Assembly: GCF_018687735.1 (NCBI RefSeq)
Contig: NZ_CP061304.1
Location: forward strand, 1,364,001-1,428,000
DNA: 64,000 nt
Direction of reading: 5' to 3'
Source: Polynucleobacter sp. MG-5-Ahmo-C2
Lineage (GTDB): Bacteria > Pseudomonadota > Gammaproteobacteria > Burkholderiales > Burkholderiaceae
Shown piece after piece: positions 54,663 through 62,073 of this stretch. A program made the translations under genes and the position numbers. Below the pieces are notes generated by a model. That model was given only the letters and a program-made list of their open reading frames with translations, was not told the DNA's origin and did not search any database. Positions within the stretch are counted from its first letter, which is position 1, and every line of letters begins with the position of its first letter.

Positions 54663-55447
54663 ACCACTTCATCCTTTCTAGTTTGGATATCCAACTCTGA
54701 ACAAAGCAGATGAAAATATTCTCCGAAATTTTTATGCGATCTAGCCTCTATTGGCGAGGAGCGCTCAATATCAATTTGATGCACATTTTTTACTAGGGTG
54801 GGCCTGGTACTTAGAGCAACTACCCGTTTAGATAGAGCGACAGCTTCATCAATATCGTGAGTGACCAGAATGACTGTCTTTTTAAACTTTGCTACGGCAT
54901 CTAACAAAACGCTCTCAAGGTACAGCCTGGTTTGGTAATCTAAAGCTGAAAATGGCTCATCCAACAAGAGGATGTCAGGATCCATTAGGAGAGTACGAAT
55001 GAGTGCAACGCGCTGTCGCATACCACCTGATAGAGTTTGAGGGTAAGCTTTTTCAAATCCAGATAAGCCAAAAGTATTGAGATAGTCTCTTGCCTTTTCC
55101 ACTCCATTAGCATCATCCTCGCCACGCACCCGCAATCCAAGCATGACATTCTCAAGAACTGTGCGCCATGGGAACAGCAGATCTTTTTGCATCATGTAGC
55201 CCACCTTACCTCTTAGGCTTTGAATTTTGTTGCCTCGATAGATCATATTGCCGCTATCAGTCTCTAGCAGACCGGCGATGATATTGAAGATGGTTGACTT
55301 TCCGCAGCCACTAGGCCCGATGATGCTCAAAAAATCCTGCTCCATCACGTCAAATGTGAGTCCGTTAAGAACGGGAACTGGTCCGCCTTTGCTGGCGAAT
55401 GATTTATGTATTGAATCCAATGAAAGCTGAACTACAGGGTTAGTCAC
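54659..55447 (-). CDS. ABC transporter ATP-binding protein (SsuB/TauB type)
   Basis: This 262-residue ATPase has Walker A GPSGCGKSTIFNII, Q-loop MQKDLLFPW, signature LSGGMRQRVALIRTLL and Walker B ILLLDEPFSALD. It is the first gene of the transporter-amidase operon. The start was placed at GTG 55447 because GGAG lies seven bases upstream; a TTG two codons earlier (55453) has impossible SD spacing. Confidence 0.92.
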   Translation of the reverse strand: MTNPVVQLSLDSIHKSFASKGGPVPVLNGLTFDVMEQDFLSIIGPSGCGKSTIFNIIAGLLETDSGNMIYRGNKIQSLRGKVGYMMQKDLLFPWRTVLENVMLGLRVRGEDDANGVEKARDYLNTFGLSGFEKAYPQTLSGGMRQRVALIRTLLMDPDILLLDEPFSALDYQTRLYLESVLLDAVAKFKKTVILVTHDIDEAVALSKRVVALSTRPTLVKNVHQIDIERSSPIEARSHKNFGEYFHLLCSELDIQTRKDEVV

Positions 55448-55518
55448 TATCAATCTCCATTAAATATTTTTATTAGGGTTGATACTTACATGCGCTTGCA
55501 CTACAAACGAGTCCAATT

Positions 55519-55564
55519 GCATTCATTTAGTGCGGCATTCATCGATAAGAGTGCAGCATTCATC
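55519..55564 (-). repeat. Direct repeats upstream of the ABC-transporter operon
   Basis: GCATTCAT occurs three times on the plus strand, at 55519, 55535 and 55556. The last two belong to 14-base near-identical units (GTGC[G/A]GCATTCATC) with a 21-bp period, i.e. two helical turns. They lie about 70-115 bp upstream of the ATPase start, a position suited to a regulator-binding site. Apart from these and the terminator at 55795, I see nothing else in the 55454-55890 gap. Confidence 0.45.
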
Positions 55565-55792
55565 AATCTGGTGCGCGCCTTCAACTCATTGTTGAATCAA
55601 AATAAAAAATGTCGATTGGTTTATATCGATGTTTATTTTGGGATTGATCTCATCCGAAGCCATCAGCACTTGCAATATTGATTAACCACAACCTACAAAT
55701 AGCTCATTGCTTAACTAGCAAACCTATATGCTTATTGGTGTTGAAGTGAACGATGTCTGGAGATTGCTTACACACCGAGTGGCATGGAAAGA

Positions 55793-55826
55793 AAAACGAC
55801 TTAGGAATTTCTCCCTAAGTCGTTGT
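55793..55826 (-). terminator. Intrinsic terminator of the island nitroreductase gene
   Basis: AACGACTTAGG at 55795-55805 pairs with CCTAAGTCGTT at 55814-55824 across an 8-base loop, and a T-run follows on the minus strand. It lies about 65 bp beyond the nitroreductase stop. Confidence 0.85.
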
Positions 55827-55890
55827 TTTCATTGGCAGCCCTACCAGAACTTGATCCTGGATAAAAGCTCAATTCAAAAAAGACCTGAAT

Positions 55891-56493
55891 TTAAAAATGG
55901 TTTTCAATGATCATTTCTGATTTAGGGATAAATCCTGGCTTTGGCCATGCTGGTTTAATTCCCTTGCCAATTACCAACATCGCAGCAATGGCATAGTCTT
56001 TAGGCAAATGAATCAACTCCGCAACCTTGTCAAAATCAAAACCAACCATTGGGCAAGAATCGTAGCCCATTGCTTTAGCTGAAAGCATCATGGTTTGCAA
56101 CATGATTCCAGCAGAGCGCATTGCTTCGTCTCTTTGTAGTTGCTCTTTACCAGCGTAAAAAGGATGAATCCAGGGAACTAATATATCTTGAGCTTCTTTA
56201 GGAGCATTGACCCAATATCGGGCAGGATCTTTTTCCCATGCCTTGATATCAACAGTCACTACAAATAGTAAAGATGCCTCGGTAACTTGAGCTTGATTAT
56301 TTGCAGCTTCACGCAACTGAGCTCTGAGGGCCTTGTCAGTAACATTCACCAAACGCCAGTGTTGGATATTGAATGAAGATGGCGCTTGCATAGCGAGATC
56401 TAACAGCTGGTCAGTCTCTTGCTTAGTAAATTCATGGCTTGGGTCAAAATGCTTAACAGCCCTGCGTTCGCGGATTACATCAAATGTATTCAT
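55891..56493 (-). CDS. Nitroreductase family protein
   Basis: This 200-residue flavoprotein begins MNTFDVIRERRAVKHFDPSH (FMN phosphate-binding RRAVKHF). FNIQHWRLVNVTD and the late LPKDYAIAAMLVIGKG complete the family pattern. It probably reduces a nitro or quinone substrate. AAGGA precedes the ATG. It has its own terminator and lies just inside the copy-B repeat, so it belongs to the outer integrated segment together with the amidase-ABC operon. Confidence 0.9.
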   Translation of the reverse strand: MNTFDVIRERRAVKHFDPSHEFTKQETDQLLDLAMQAPSSFNIQHWRLVNVTDKALRAQLREAANNQAQVTEASLLFVVTVDIKAWEKDPARYWVNAPKEAQDILVPWIHPFYAGKEQLQRDEAMRSAGIMLQTMMLSAKAMGYDSCPMVGFDFDKVAELIHLPKDYAIAAMLVIGKGIKPAWPKPGFIPKSEMIIENHF

Positions 56494-56536
56494 TAACTTC
56501 CTTGATGAGATTTAAACCTTGATCATAAGGCAATAT

Positions 56537-56621
56537 TTAGAAGACAAAATCCCCACCATTTCTGATGAGGGTTTGCTTTTCTGGTGAGCCCACCAGGACT
56601 TAAACCTGGGACCAAAGGATT
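56537..56621 (-). repeat. Displaced 3' half of tRNA-Met plus its terminator (copy B)
   Basis: Over the 81 bases 56541-56621 I count four mismatches to 58121-58201, which holds the intact tRNA-Met 3' half (from the anticodon loop to CCA) and its terminator. Identity stops abruptly within the anticodon loop, where the sequence becomes unrelated. One substitution alters the conserved T-loop C. This is the pattern of a tRNA 3' end displaced by integration of the inner 1.6-kb segment. Confidence 0.88.
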
Positions 56622-56703
56622 CCGGCTTGTGTTAGTTTCCTAACTCCCTGGACTATGCCTTCATCATATCGATTGCTCGACTTAGATGGGTGCCGTTTAG
56701 TCT

Positions 56704-57744
56704 CTATCCCAAATTACTTTGAGCAGCTTTAATCATTTTTTTCACCTCAAGACTCTCATTAATGGAGTGAATGGTAATTTGCGGATTTTGTTTAACAAAA
56801 ACGCGAAACACTTCGTCTGCAAATGCCTGACCAATTGATTCAACACCCTTAAAATCCAACAGTACAGTCTTAAAACGATCAACGCGATTTAAAATTCGCT
56901 TTGCCTGAGAGCGCGAAATAAGCTGGCCACCTTCGTGTAGAGCCAGCTTCACCGGAACAACGGTTTTATTAAACGCGTAATCTTCGTCTTCTGTACCACT
57001 AAAACTATCAAATACCGTACGCAATATTCTTTCTGAATTAAGCGCTATTTTCATAACAACCCTAGTTCCTTGATGACTTTTTTCGTTATGAAGTAAAAAG
57101 TCCATTCCCGAACCGTCAGCGTGTGTAAAGACTAAATCACCAGAGAAAATAAAGAATTCATCAAAAGCACGGGATGAGAAAAAGATTCCTTGCCCAGTAT
57201 GATTACTTGGATCAGTAGTGAGCTTTCCTTTGCTCAATTCCAAAATAGACTCACGTGCATCGTGCAGCTTTAATAATCTAGCAATATGGTTAAAAATTCC
57301 CTCGCCATTATCAACAATTGATATTGAAACAGAATCGGGCGTTCTTTCCACGTTGATGTAGACCTCAGTACCCTCTGAATGATCAATGGCGTTGTTTAGC
57401 ATTTCAGTAAAACCGTAATGGCAAATATTGGCAATTTCTTTAGGCAAGCCATTAAATATTTCACCAAAATCACGCGAATAGACTTCAGACTCCTCAAGCC
57501 CCTTTAATTTAAATAGGCCATCATGAAATCGTTTCACACCCAACTGATATACACGCGCCTTCGTACTACCGCTGGAAGCTAAAAATCCATCCTTAACTAA
57601 CGCTGCAAAATGTGCATGGATAGCCTGCCTAGTAAGGCCGAACCTGTCCATTGCGGCATGAGCTAAATCGAGTTGATTGGCTCTAACGCCATCCACCAAG
57701 AACTGACGTATTTCTTGGGAGCGCTTTGTATTGGCAAATTTCAT
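56704..57744 (-). CDS. HTH-GHKL ATPase-DUF4325 (STAS-like) fusion protein
   Basis: This 346-residue protein has three parts. Residues 1-70 form a winged-helix-like domain (LTRQAIHAHFAALVKDGFLA). Residues about 105-235 are a GHKL ATP-binding domain with N-box EMLNNAIDHS (114-123), G1 DNGEGI (145-150) and G2 HTGQGIFFSSRAFDE (182-196). Residues about 262-345 are a DUF4325 STAS-like domain (GGQLISRSQAKRIL, GVESIGQAFADEVFRVF). No phosphoacceptor His or receiver domain is seen, so this resembles an anti-sigma kinase and its antagonist fused to a DNA-binding domain. It is the only intact gene in its island and is preceded by three 21-bp repeats. Confidence 0.88.
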   Translation of the reverse strand: MKFANTKRSQEIRQFLVDGVRANQLDLAHAAMDRFGLTRQAIHAHFAALVKDGFLASSGSTKARVYQLGVKRFHDGLFKLKGLEESEVYSRDFGEIFNGLPKEIANICHYGFTEMLNNAIDHSEGTEVYINVERTPDSVSISIVDNGEGIFNHIARLLKLHDARESILELSKGKLTTDPSNHTGQGIFFSSRAFDEFFIFSGDLVFTHADGSGMDFLLHNEKSHQGTRVVMKIALNSERILRTVFDSFSGTEDEDYAFNKTVVPVKLALHEGGQLISRSQAKRILNRVDRFKTVLLDFKGVESIGQAFADEVFRVFVKQNPQITIHSINESLEVKKMIKAAQSNLG

Positions 57745-57752
57745 GTCTATTT

Positions 57753-57810
57753 TTGTAAAGTTTTATGAAATTATTGTAAAGTTTTATGAAATTATTGTAA
57801 AGTTTTTGGT
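57753..57810 (-). promoter_or_regulatory. Three 21-bp direct repeats overlapping the promoter of the GHKL-DUF4325 gene
   Basis: TTGTAAAGTTTTATGAAATTA (plus strand, 21 bp) occurs at 57753 and 57774, and its first part again at 57795. The spacing is exactly 21 bp, two helical turns, so a protein would contact one face. On the minus strand a possible promoter TTGTCA-18-TACAAT places its -10 inside the first repeat met by polymerase. The array starts 9 bp before the start codon, which fits autorepression through the gene's own HTH. Confidence 0.7.
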
Positions 57811-57844
57811 CAAGGATTGACAAGAAACCCTGAATAAATAGTAC

Positions 57845-58003
57845 TTATATGCGCTCTGAGGCCCTTTTAACCCTATTATCGCCAAATCCAAGCTGAGTCT
57901 CTTTGGTAGTAGCTCGTATCCACTTGTTATCCACCTTATAGCGACATTGCCATACACATACTTTAGCTTCTGAGCCCAGGCTAGGACAACCTGATTGGAG
58001 GAA
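57845..58003 (-). pseudogene. Possible remnant of a tyrosine-type integrase N-terminal region
   Basis: An uninterrupted minus-strand frame without a start codon, bounded by stops, encodes about 52 residues containing VWQCRYKVDNKWIRATTKE. This resembles the N-terminal part of site-specific integrases (a strand reading WQ-R, then basic residues and KxT). It is adjacent to the tRNA-Met 3' end, where integrase genes of tRNA-targeting elements normally lie. The rest of the gene is absent. The assignment is by pattern only. Confidence 0.4.
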
Positions 58004-58096
58004 TTACTGGAGTCAATTTAGCCAAAAGAAAGTGTGGCTAAGAGTGCTGACTAATGGAGGGTTTGTGGGGATGAATGGAAGGTAATAGATGGGGCG

Positions 58097-58117
58097 AGCG
58101 TTACTTAAAGTAACGCT
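58097..58117. repeat. Near-perfect palindrome next to the tRNA terminator
   Basis: AGCGTTACTT and its complement flank a single central A. The 21-bp palindrome lies just outside the tRNA-Met terminator. It could be a dimer-binding site or part of an attachment region; there is no gene start nearby. Confidence 0.5.
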
Positions 58118-58120
58118 TAA

Positions 58121-58156
58121 AAGACAAAACCCCCACCATTACTGATGAGGGTTTGC
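58121..58156 (-). terminator. Terminator of tRNA-Met
   Basis: On the minus strand AAACCCTCATC pairs with GGTGGGGGTTT (11 pairs including G-T) across a six-base loop, followed by TTGTCTTTT. It begins within ten bases of the CCA end. The same stem, more or less decayed, is preserved at both displaced tRNA copies. Confidence 0.85.
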
Positions 58157-58161
58157 TTTTC

Positions 58162-58238
58162 TGGTGGGCCCACCAGGACTTGAACCTGGGACCAAAGGAT
58201 TATGAGTCCTCTGCTCTAACCAACTGAGCTATAGGCCC
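58162..58238 (-). tRNA. tRNA-Met (anticodon CAT, elongator)
   Basis: The 77-base gene includes an encoded CCA. All arms form: acceptor GGGCCTA with TGGGCCC, D stem GCTC/GAGC, anticodon stem GAGGA/TCCTT with loop CTCATAA (anticodon at 58202-58204), and T stem CCAGG/CCTGG with loop TTCAAGT. A paired first base (G1-C72) marks an elongator rather than an initiator tRNA. Its 3' half is repeated at 56582-56621 and 51294-51335. Confidence 0.95.
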
Positions 58239-58390
58239 GTATAAACCTTGTTGGAATCTATAAGTGGCTATTGTAATAGTTTCCCCGTGCTGACGAATGT
58301 GCTGACTGTGCCAACCCTGTCAAACCTATACGCCTTGTGGTTTAGAGTGCCCAATCCTAATTGTTAGAGTTGTTTGATGGTGCAGAAACA

Positions 58391-58418
58391 AAAAAGCCAC
58401 TGCGAACAGTGGCTTTTT
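58391..58418. terminator. Bidirectional terminator after the outer-membrane protein gene
   Basis: AAAAAGCCACTG and CAGTGGCTTTTT form a 12-bp stem with a CGAA tetraloop. It lies 17 bp past the stop codon of the beta-barrel gene on the minus strand. Confidence 0.92.
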
Positions 58419-58434
58419 GAGATGCTAAGTTTAT

Positions 58435-59124
58435 TTAGAACTTGTAGCCAAGACCTACCAAAAATTGGTAGGCTGATGGGGTTTGTTTTTGACTAATGGT
58501 GCCATCTCCAACATTCCCACTGAGGGTTGTTGAGGAATACGAGTAGTAATTGCCTTCGCCAAATACATAAAGGTTTTTATCAAGAAGCTGTTTGTAGCCT
58601 AAACCTGCAACATAACCATTTACGTTGGTAGATTTATTGCCCAAAGAGGCAATAGTATTCTGACCCTGCCAAGTTAAAGACTGACTACTAAATCCGCCTT
58701 TAACATACACAAGCTTATCCTTGTCGATCTCATACCCTGGCGTCAAGAAAATGTTATATCTATTTGCAACCTTATAGTTAACATTTACTCCAGCCGAAGC
58801 GCCATTATAGAGTCCTACTGTTGATGTAGTTACATTGGTGAATGAATAGTCTGCTCCAATACCTACCAACCATTGTGGCGCAACAGACATGTTGTAACCA
58901 AGACCTACGTTGGAAGAAAGACCGCCGCCCGATGATGTGGATGCAGACGCGGACCCACTATCTGAAGGTGTGGTGAACGATGTGAATGTAAATGTTCTAG
59001 ACGAAATAGAGTTATTTTCATAACCTACACCCAACTGCCCATAAGCACCTTCAAACGCTGACTGAGCCATTGCTGAGCTAGCTACTACTGTTGCGGCAGC
59101 TGCTACTAATAATTTGATTTTCAT
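58435..59124 (-). CDS. Outer membrane beta-barrel protein
   Basis: This 229-residue protein has a signal peptide MKIKLLVAAAATVVASSAMA and alternating strands (AYGQLGVGYENNSIS, VGLGYNMS, VAGLGYKQL), ending in a terminal aromatic residue (LVGLGYKF) as required for BAM recognition. A Ser/Thr-rich loop (about 48-68) probably lies at the surface. The size suggests an eight-stranded, OmpA-transmembrane- or opacity-like barrel. AAGGA precedes the ATG; -10 TATAAT lies at 59191-59196 on the minus strand with only a weak -35. Confidence 0.88.
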   Translation of the reverse strand: MKIKLLVAAAATVVASSAMAQSAFEGAYGQLGVGYENNSISSRTFTFTSFTTPSDSGSASASTSSGGGLSSNVGLGYNMSVAPQWLVGIGADYSFTNVTTSTVGLYNGASAGVNVNYKVANRYNIFLTPGYEIDKDKLVYVKGGFSSQSLTWQGQNTIASLGNKSTNVNGYVAGLGYKQLLDKNLYVFGEGNYYSYSSTTLSGNVGDGTISQKQTPSAYQFLVGLGYKF

Positions 59125-59190
59125 TCTGTATTTCCTTGTGTCGTTGGTTATGTTTATTGATTATTTTTATTAAATCGAATTAACAGATTG

Positions 59191-59242
59191 ATTATATATA
59201 TTGGTATGGTTTTTGCTTGATGGATGTTTGCTACCCCCCCCC
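59191..59242 (-). promoter_or_regulatory. Promoter region of the beta-barrel gene with upstream G9/C9 tract
   Basis: A consensus TATAAT (minus strand, 59191-59196) lies 67 bp before the start codon. A run of nine Cs on the plus strand (G9 on the coding strand) occupies 59234-59242, about 15 bp upstream of the expected -35 position. Homopolymer tracts in this position alter surface-protein expression by slippage in some pathogens; whether that happens here is unknown. Confidence 0.55.
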
Positions 59243-59245
59243 TAA

Positions 59246-59291
59246 AGCCCTGTTGGCTGGGGTTTAAGCGTTGTGAGATTACAACAGGGCT
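59246..59291. repeat. Long-loop inverted repeat between the beta-barrel gene and rpoD
   Basis: AGCCCTGTTG at 59246-59255 and CAACAGGGCT at 59282-59291 are perfect complements separated by 26 bases. With so large a loop and no T-run it does not look like a terminator. It could be a protein site or part of a small RNA. Confidence 0.5.
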
Positions 59292-59307
59292 AGATTTTCT
59301 GGGCTAT

Positions 59308-59344
59308 AAAAAAAGACATTCGCCCCAAGGAGAATGTCTTTTTT
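59308..59344. terminator. Intrinsic terminator of rpoD
   Basis: AAAAAAGACATTC and GAATGTCTTTTTT form a 13-bp stem with a 10-base loop. T-runs occur on both strands. It lies about 35 bp beyond the rpoD stop codon. Confidence 0.9.
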
Positions 59345-59378
59345 AGACTGCAATCCCCCGTTAATCGAGGGCGACTTT

Positions 59379-61850
59379 TCAATCCTCTTCGAGGAAAGTC
59401 TTGAGTTTGTCGCTGCGGCTAGGATGACGCATTTTTCTCAAGGCCTTAGCTTCGATCTGACGAATGCGCTCACGGGTAACATCAAACTGCTTGCCAACTT
59501 CTTCGAGAGTATGGTCTGTGCTCATTTCAACACCAAAGCGCATGCGCAATACTTTTGCTTCACGTGGTGTTAACGAATCCAGAACGTCTTTGACAACATC
59601 GCGCATGGATTCGTGAAGGGCCGCTTCAGCTGGAGCCAAGGTATTGCCATCTTCAATGAAATCACCCAAATGGGAATCTTCATCGTCGCCGATTGGCGTT
59701 TCCATAGAGATAGGCTCTTTAGCAATCTTCATAATCTTACGAATCTTGTCTTCCGGAATCTCCATCTTCAGTGCCAAAGTTGCAGCATCTGGCTCATGAC
59801 CAGTTTCTTGCAAGATCTGACGGCTGATACGGTTCATCTTATTGATCGTCTCAATCATATGAACTGGAATACGGATCGTACGTGCTTGGTCGGCAATAGA
59901 TCGGGTAATCGCCTGACGAATCCACCAGGTTGCATAGGTGGAGAACTTATAACCACGACGGTATTCAAACTTATCTACCGCCTTCATCAAACCAATATTG
60001 CCTTCTTGAATCAAATCCAAGAACTGCAAACCACGGTTAGTGTATTTCTTGGCAATAGAGATTACCAAACGTAAGTTGGCTACAGTCATCTCACGCTTTG
60101 CTTCACGGGCACGCTTCTCACCCGCAATCATCTGCTTGTTTACCTCTTTCAACTCTGGAAGTGGAATAACGACATTCTTCTGAATATCGATTAACTTCTG
60201 TTGAAGTTCCTGAATCGCAGGCACGTTACGCTGCAAGAGTGCGCTATACGGCTTGTTTTCTTTGAGTAACTTGTCAGTCCAAGTCAGGTTCATAGACATC
60301 TTAGGAAACTCTTTTAATACTTCTCCACGATTGACGCCAACTTTATCCACTAACAAGTTCACGATGCCACGCTCAAGCTTCCATACTTGGTCTACTTGCG
60401 AGCGCATGGTGTCACACAACTTCTCAACACTTTTCGCAGTTAAACGGAAGCCTAAGAGTTCACCACGAATCAGATCTTGCGCCTTAATGTAGGCTGGACA
60501 GTTATATCCCTCTTTATCAAAGGCACGGCGCATCTTGTCGGCTTGTGTGCGAACAATCGCGAATTTCTCGAGGGAGATTTGTTTTAATTCCTCAAGCTGT
60601 TTGGCGTTAGCTGTTGCGGCACCGCCGCCACCGCCGCCTTCATCATCGCCCTCATCTTCACCTTCTTCGGCATCTGGATCAATCTCTGGCTCTTCAGGCC
60701 CCAACTTAATATCTTCTGCATTTGGATCAACTAAACCATCAACAAACTGATCAATCTCCATCTCACCGCTAGCAATCTTGTCAACGTTGCTCAAGATTTC
60801 ACTAATAGTGACTGGGCAAGCAGCTAAGGCCATCACCATGTCTTTAAGACCAGCCTCAATCTTCTTGGCAATAACAATCTCGCCTTCACGAGTCAGCAAA
60901 TCTACTGTACCCATCTCACGCATGTACATACGCACTGGGTCAGTTGTACGTCCAAATTCTGAATCCACTGTAGAAAGGGCTGCCTCAGCCTCTTCTTCAG
61001 CCTCTTCTTCAGAGGCCGCAGCTGCCGTGTTGTCGGAGAGGATTAATGTCTCTGCGTCTGGAGCCTGCTCGTAAACAGTGATACCAATGTCGTTTAACAA
61101 GCTGATCAAAGTCTCTAATGCATCAGCATCAGACAACTCATCAGACATCACATCATTCATCTCGCCATGGGTTAGGTAACCCTTGGACATACCCATCTTA
61201 ATCAAGGTCTTCAAGCGAGCACGACGTAACTCTTGTTGCTCTTCAGTGCCCAACTGCTGTGCCGCAAATTCTTTTAAAAGTGCTTTTTCTTTTGCCTTAC
61301 GCTCACGTGCTTTTTGACGATCCGTTAGAACTGGTTCAGCGCCATCAGTAGGAGCCTCAGGCTTCGCTTTACGACCGCGCTTTTTTTCTTCTTCGACTAC
61401 AGGAGCAACAAGCTCAACTGGCTTAGCTTTTTTACCTTTAATCTCTTCAACTTTTGGTGCTACTGGTGCTTTGCCTTTTTTTGCTGGCTCTGCCTTAGCA
61501 GCCTTCGCAGGCGCTACCTTTGGGGCAGCTTTTACTGGCTTGACTGGAACTTTTTTGGCGACTGGCTTAGCGACCACTTTCTTAGCTACTGGTTTGGCTG
61601 GGGCTTTTGCCTTCACTGCTGGCTTGGCAGCAGCTTTCACTGGTTTAGCTGGAGCTTTCTTGGCTGCTGGCTTAGCGACCACTTTCTTAGCCGCTGGTTT
61701 GGTAGCAGCTTTCTTGGCTGCTGGCTTAGCGACCACTTTCTTAGCCGCTGGTTTGGTAGCAGCTTTTGCTTTAGGTGCTGGTTTAGCTGGAGCCTTAGGC
61801 TTAGCCACTACTTTTTTAGCTACTGGTTTTTTGGTCTTGGTATTAGGCAT
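59379..61850 (-). CDS. rpoD: RNA polymerase sigma factor RpoD (sigma-70) with long basic N-terminal extension
   Basis: This 823-residue housekeeping sigma factor is about 200 residues longer than E. coli RpoD. Residues 1 to about 185 are Lys/Ala/Pro-rich repeats like those of histone-H1-type proteins. Region 1.1 follows ([20 protein letters not shown]), then 1.2 ([20 protein letters not shown]), an acidic non-conserved insert ending in a Gly run, region 2 ([40 protein letters not shown]) and region 4 ([20 protein letters not shown]). It lies downstream of dnaG on the same strand, as in other proteobacteria. Confidence 0.97.
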   Translation of the reverse strand: MPNTKTKKPVAKKVVAKPKAPAKPAPKAKAATKPAAKKVVAKPAAKKAATKPAAKKVVAKPAAKKAPAKPVKAAAKPAVKAKAPAKPVAKKVVAKPVAKKVPVKPVKAAPKVAPAKAAKAEPAKKGKAPVAPKVEEIKGKKAKPVELVAPVVEEEKKRGRKAKPEAPTDGAEPVLTDRQKARERKAKEKALLKEFAAQQLGTEEQQELRRARLKTLIKMGMSKGYLTHGEMNDVMSDELSDADALETLISLLNDIGITVYEQAPDAETLILSDNTAAAASEEEAEEEAEAALSTVDSEFGRTTDPVRMYMREMGTVDLLTREGEIVIAKKIEAGLKDMVMALAACPVTISEILSNVDKIASGEMEIDQFVDGLVDPNAEDIKLGPEEPEIDPDAEEGEDEGDDEGGGGGGAATANAKQLEELKQISLEKFAIVRTQADKMRRAFDKEGYNCPAYIKAQDLIRGELLGFRLTAKSVEKLCDTMRSQVDQVWKLERGIVNLLVDKVGVNRGEVLKEFPKMSMNLTWTDKLLKENKPYSALLQRNVPAIQELQQKLIDIQKNVVIPLPELKEVNKQMIAGEKRAREAKREMTVANLRLVISIAKKYTNRGLQFLDLIQEGNIGLMKAVDKFEYRRGYKFSTYATWWIRQAITRSIADQARTIRIPVHMIETINKMNRISRQILQETGHEPDAATLALKMEIPEDKIRKIMKIAKEPISMETPIGDDEDSHLGDFIEDGNTLAPAEAALHESMRDVVKDVLDSLTPREAKVLRMRFGVEMSTDHTLEEVGKQFDVTRERIRQIEAKALRKMRHPSRSDKLKTFLEED
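61653..61760 (-). repeat. Perfect 54-bp tandem duplication inside rpoD
   Basis: Bases 61653-61706 and 61707-61760 are identical and the next copy begins at 61761. Each unit encodes 18 residues of the PAAKK-type repeat. A perfect tandem repeat of this length is prone to slippage, so strains should differ in copy number. Confidence 0.92.
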
Positions 61851-62073
61851 TTATTAGCACTTACTCACATTACTGTTATTGATATCGACTGATGAAATAC
61901 AGCCCCGTAGTCTACTTACCCAAAATTTCATCAAAATAAAGCGCAAGTAGCTGAATTAATTCATTTTTTTCTTGGGAACAGAGGATTATAGTCGATTGCG
62001 ACTTTTCTAAGCCCTGAATAGCTAAAAATATAGGGTAATTTCAGGCAATTTCTTGGGGTACTTGCGTAAATTC

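Noticed and set aside
55490..55910. Two plus-strand ORFs of 60-63 codons in the gap between the ABC operon and the nitroreductase
   Set aside because: No Shine-Dalgarno sequences, no recognisable domains, and one contains the promoter-proximal repeats while the other crosses a terminator and the nitroreductase 3' end.
56704..57744. Reading the GHKL protein as a sensor histidine kinase
   Set aside because: No H-box histidine, dimerisation helix, membrane segment or receiver partner is present, and the C-terminal domain is STAS-like.
57753..57810. CRISPR-like array
   Set aside because: The units are contiguous with no spacers and number only about three; they are phased direct repeats at a promoter.
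61471..61857. A 128-residue Ala/Phe/Thr-rich plus-strand ORF opposite the start of rpoD
   Set aside because: It is the antisense shadow of the low-complexity Lys/Ala codons of rpoD; its composition is dictated by the repeats and it has no ribosome-binding site.
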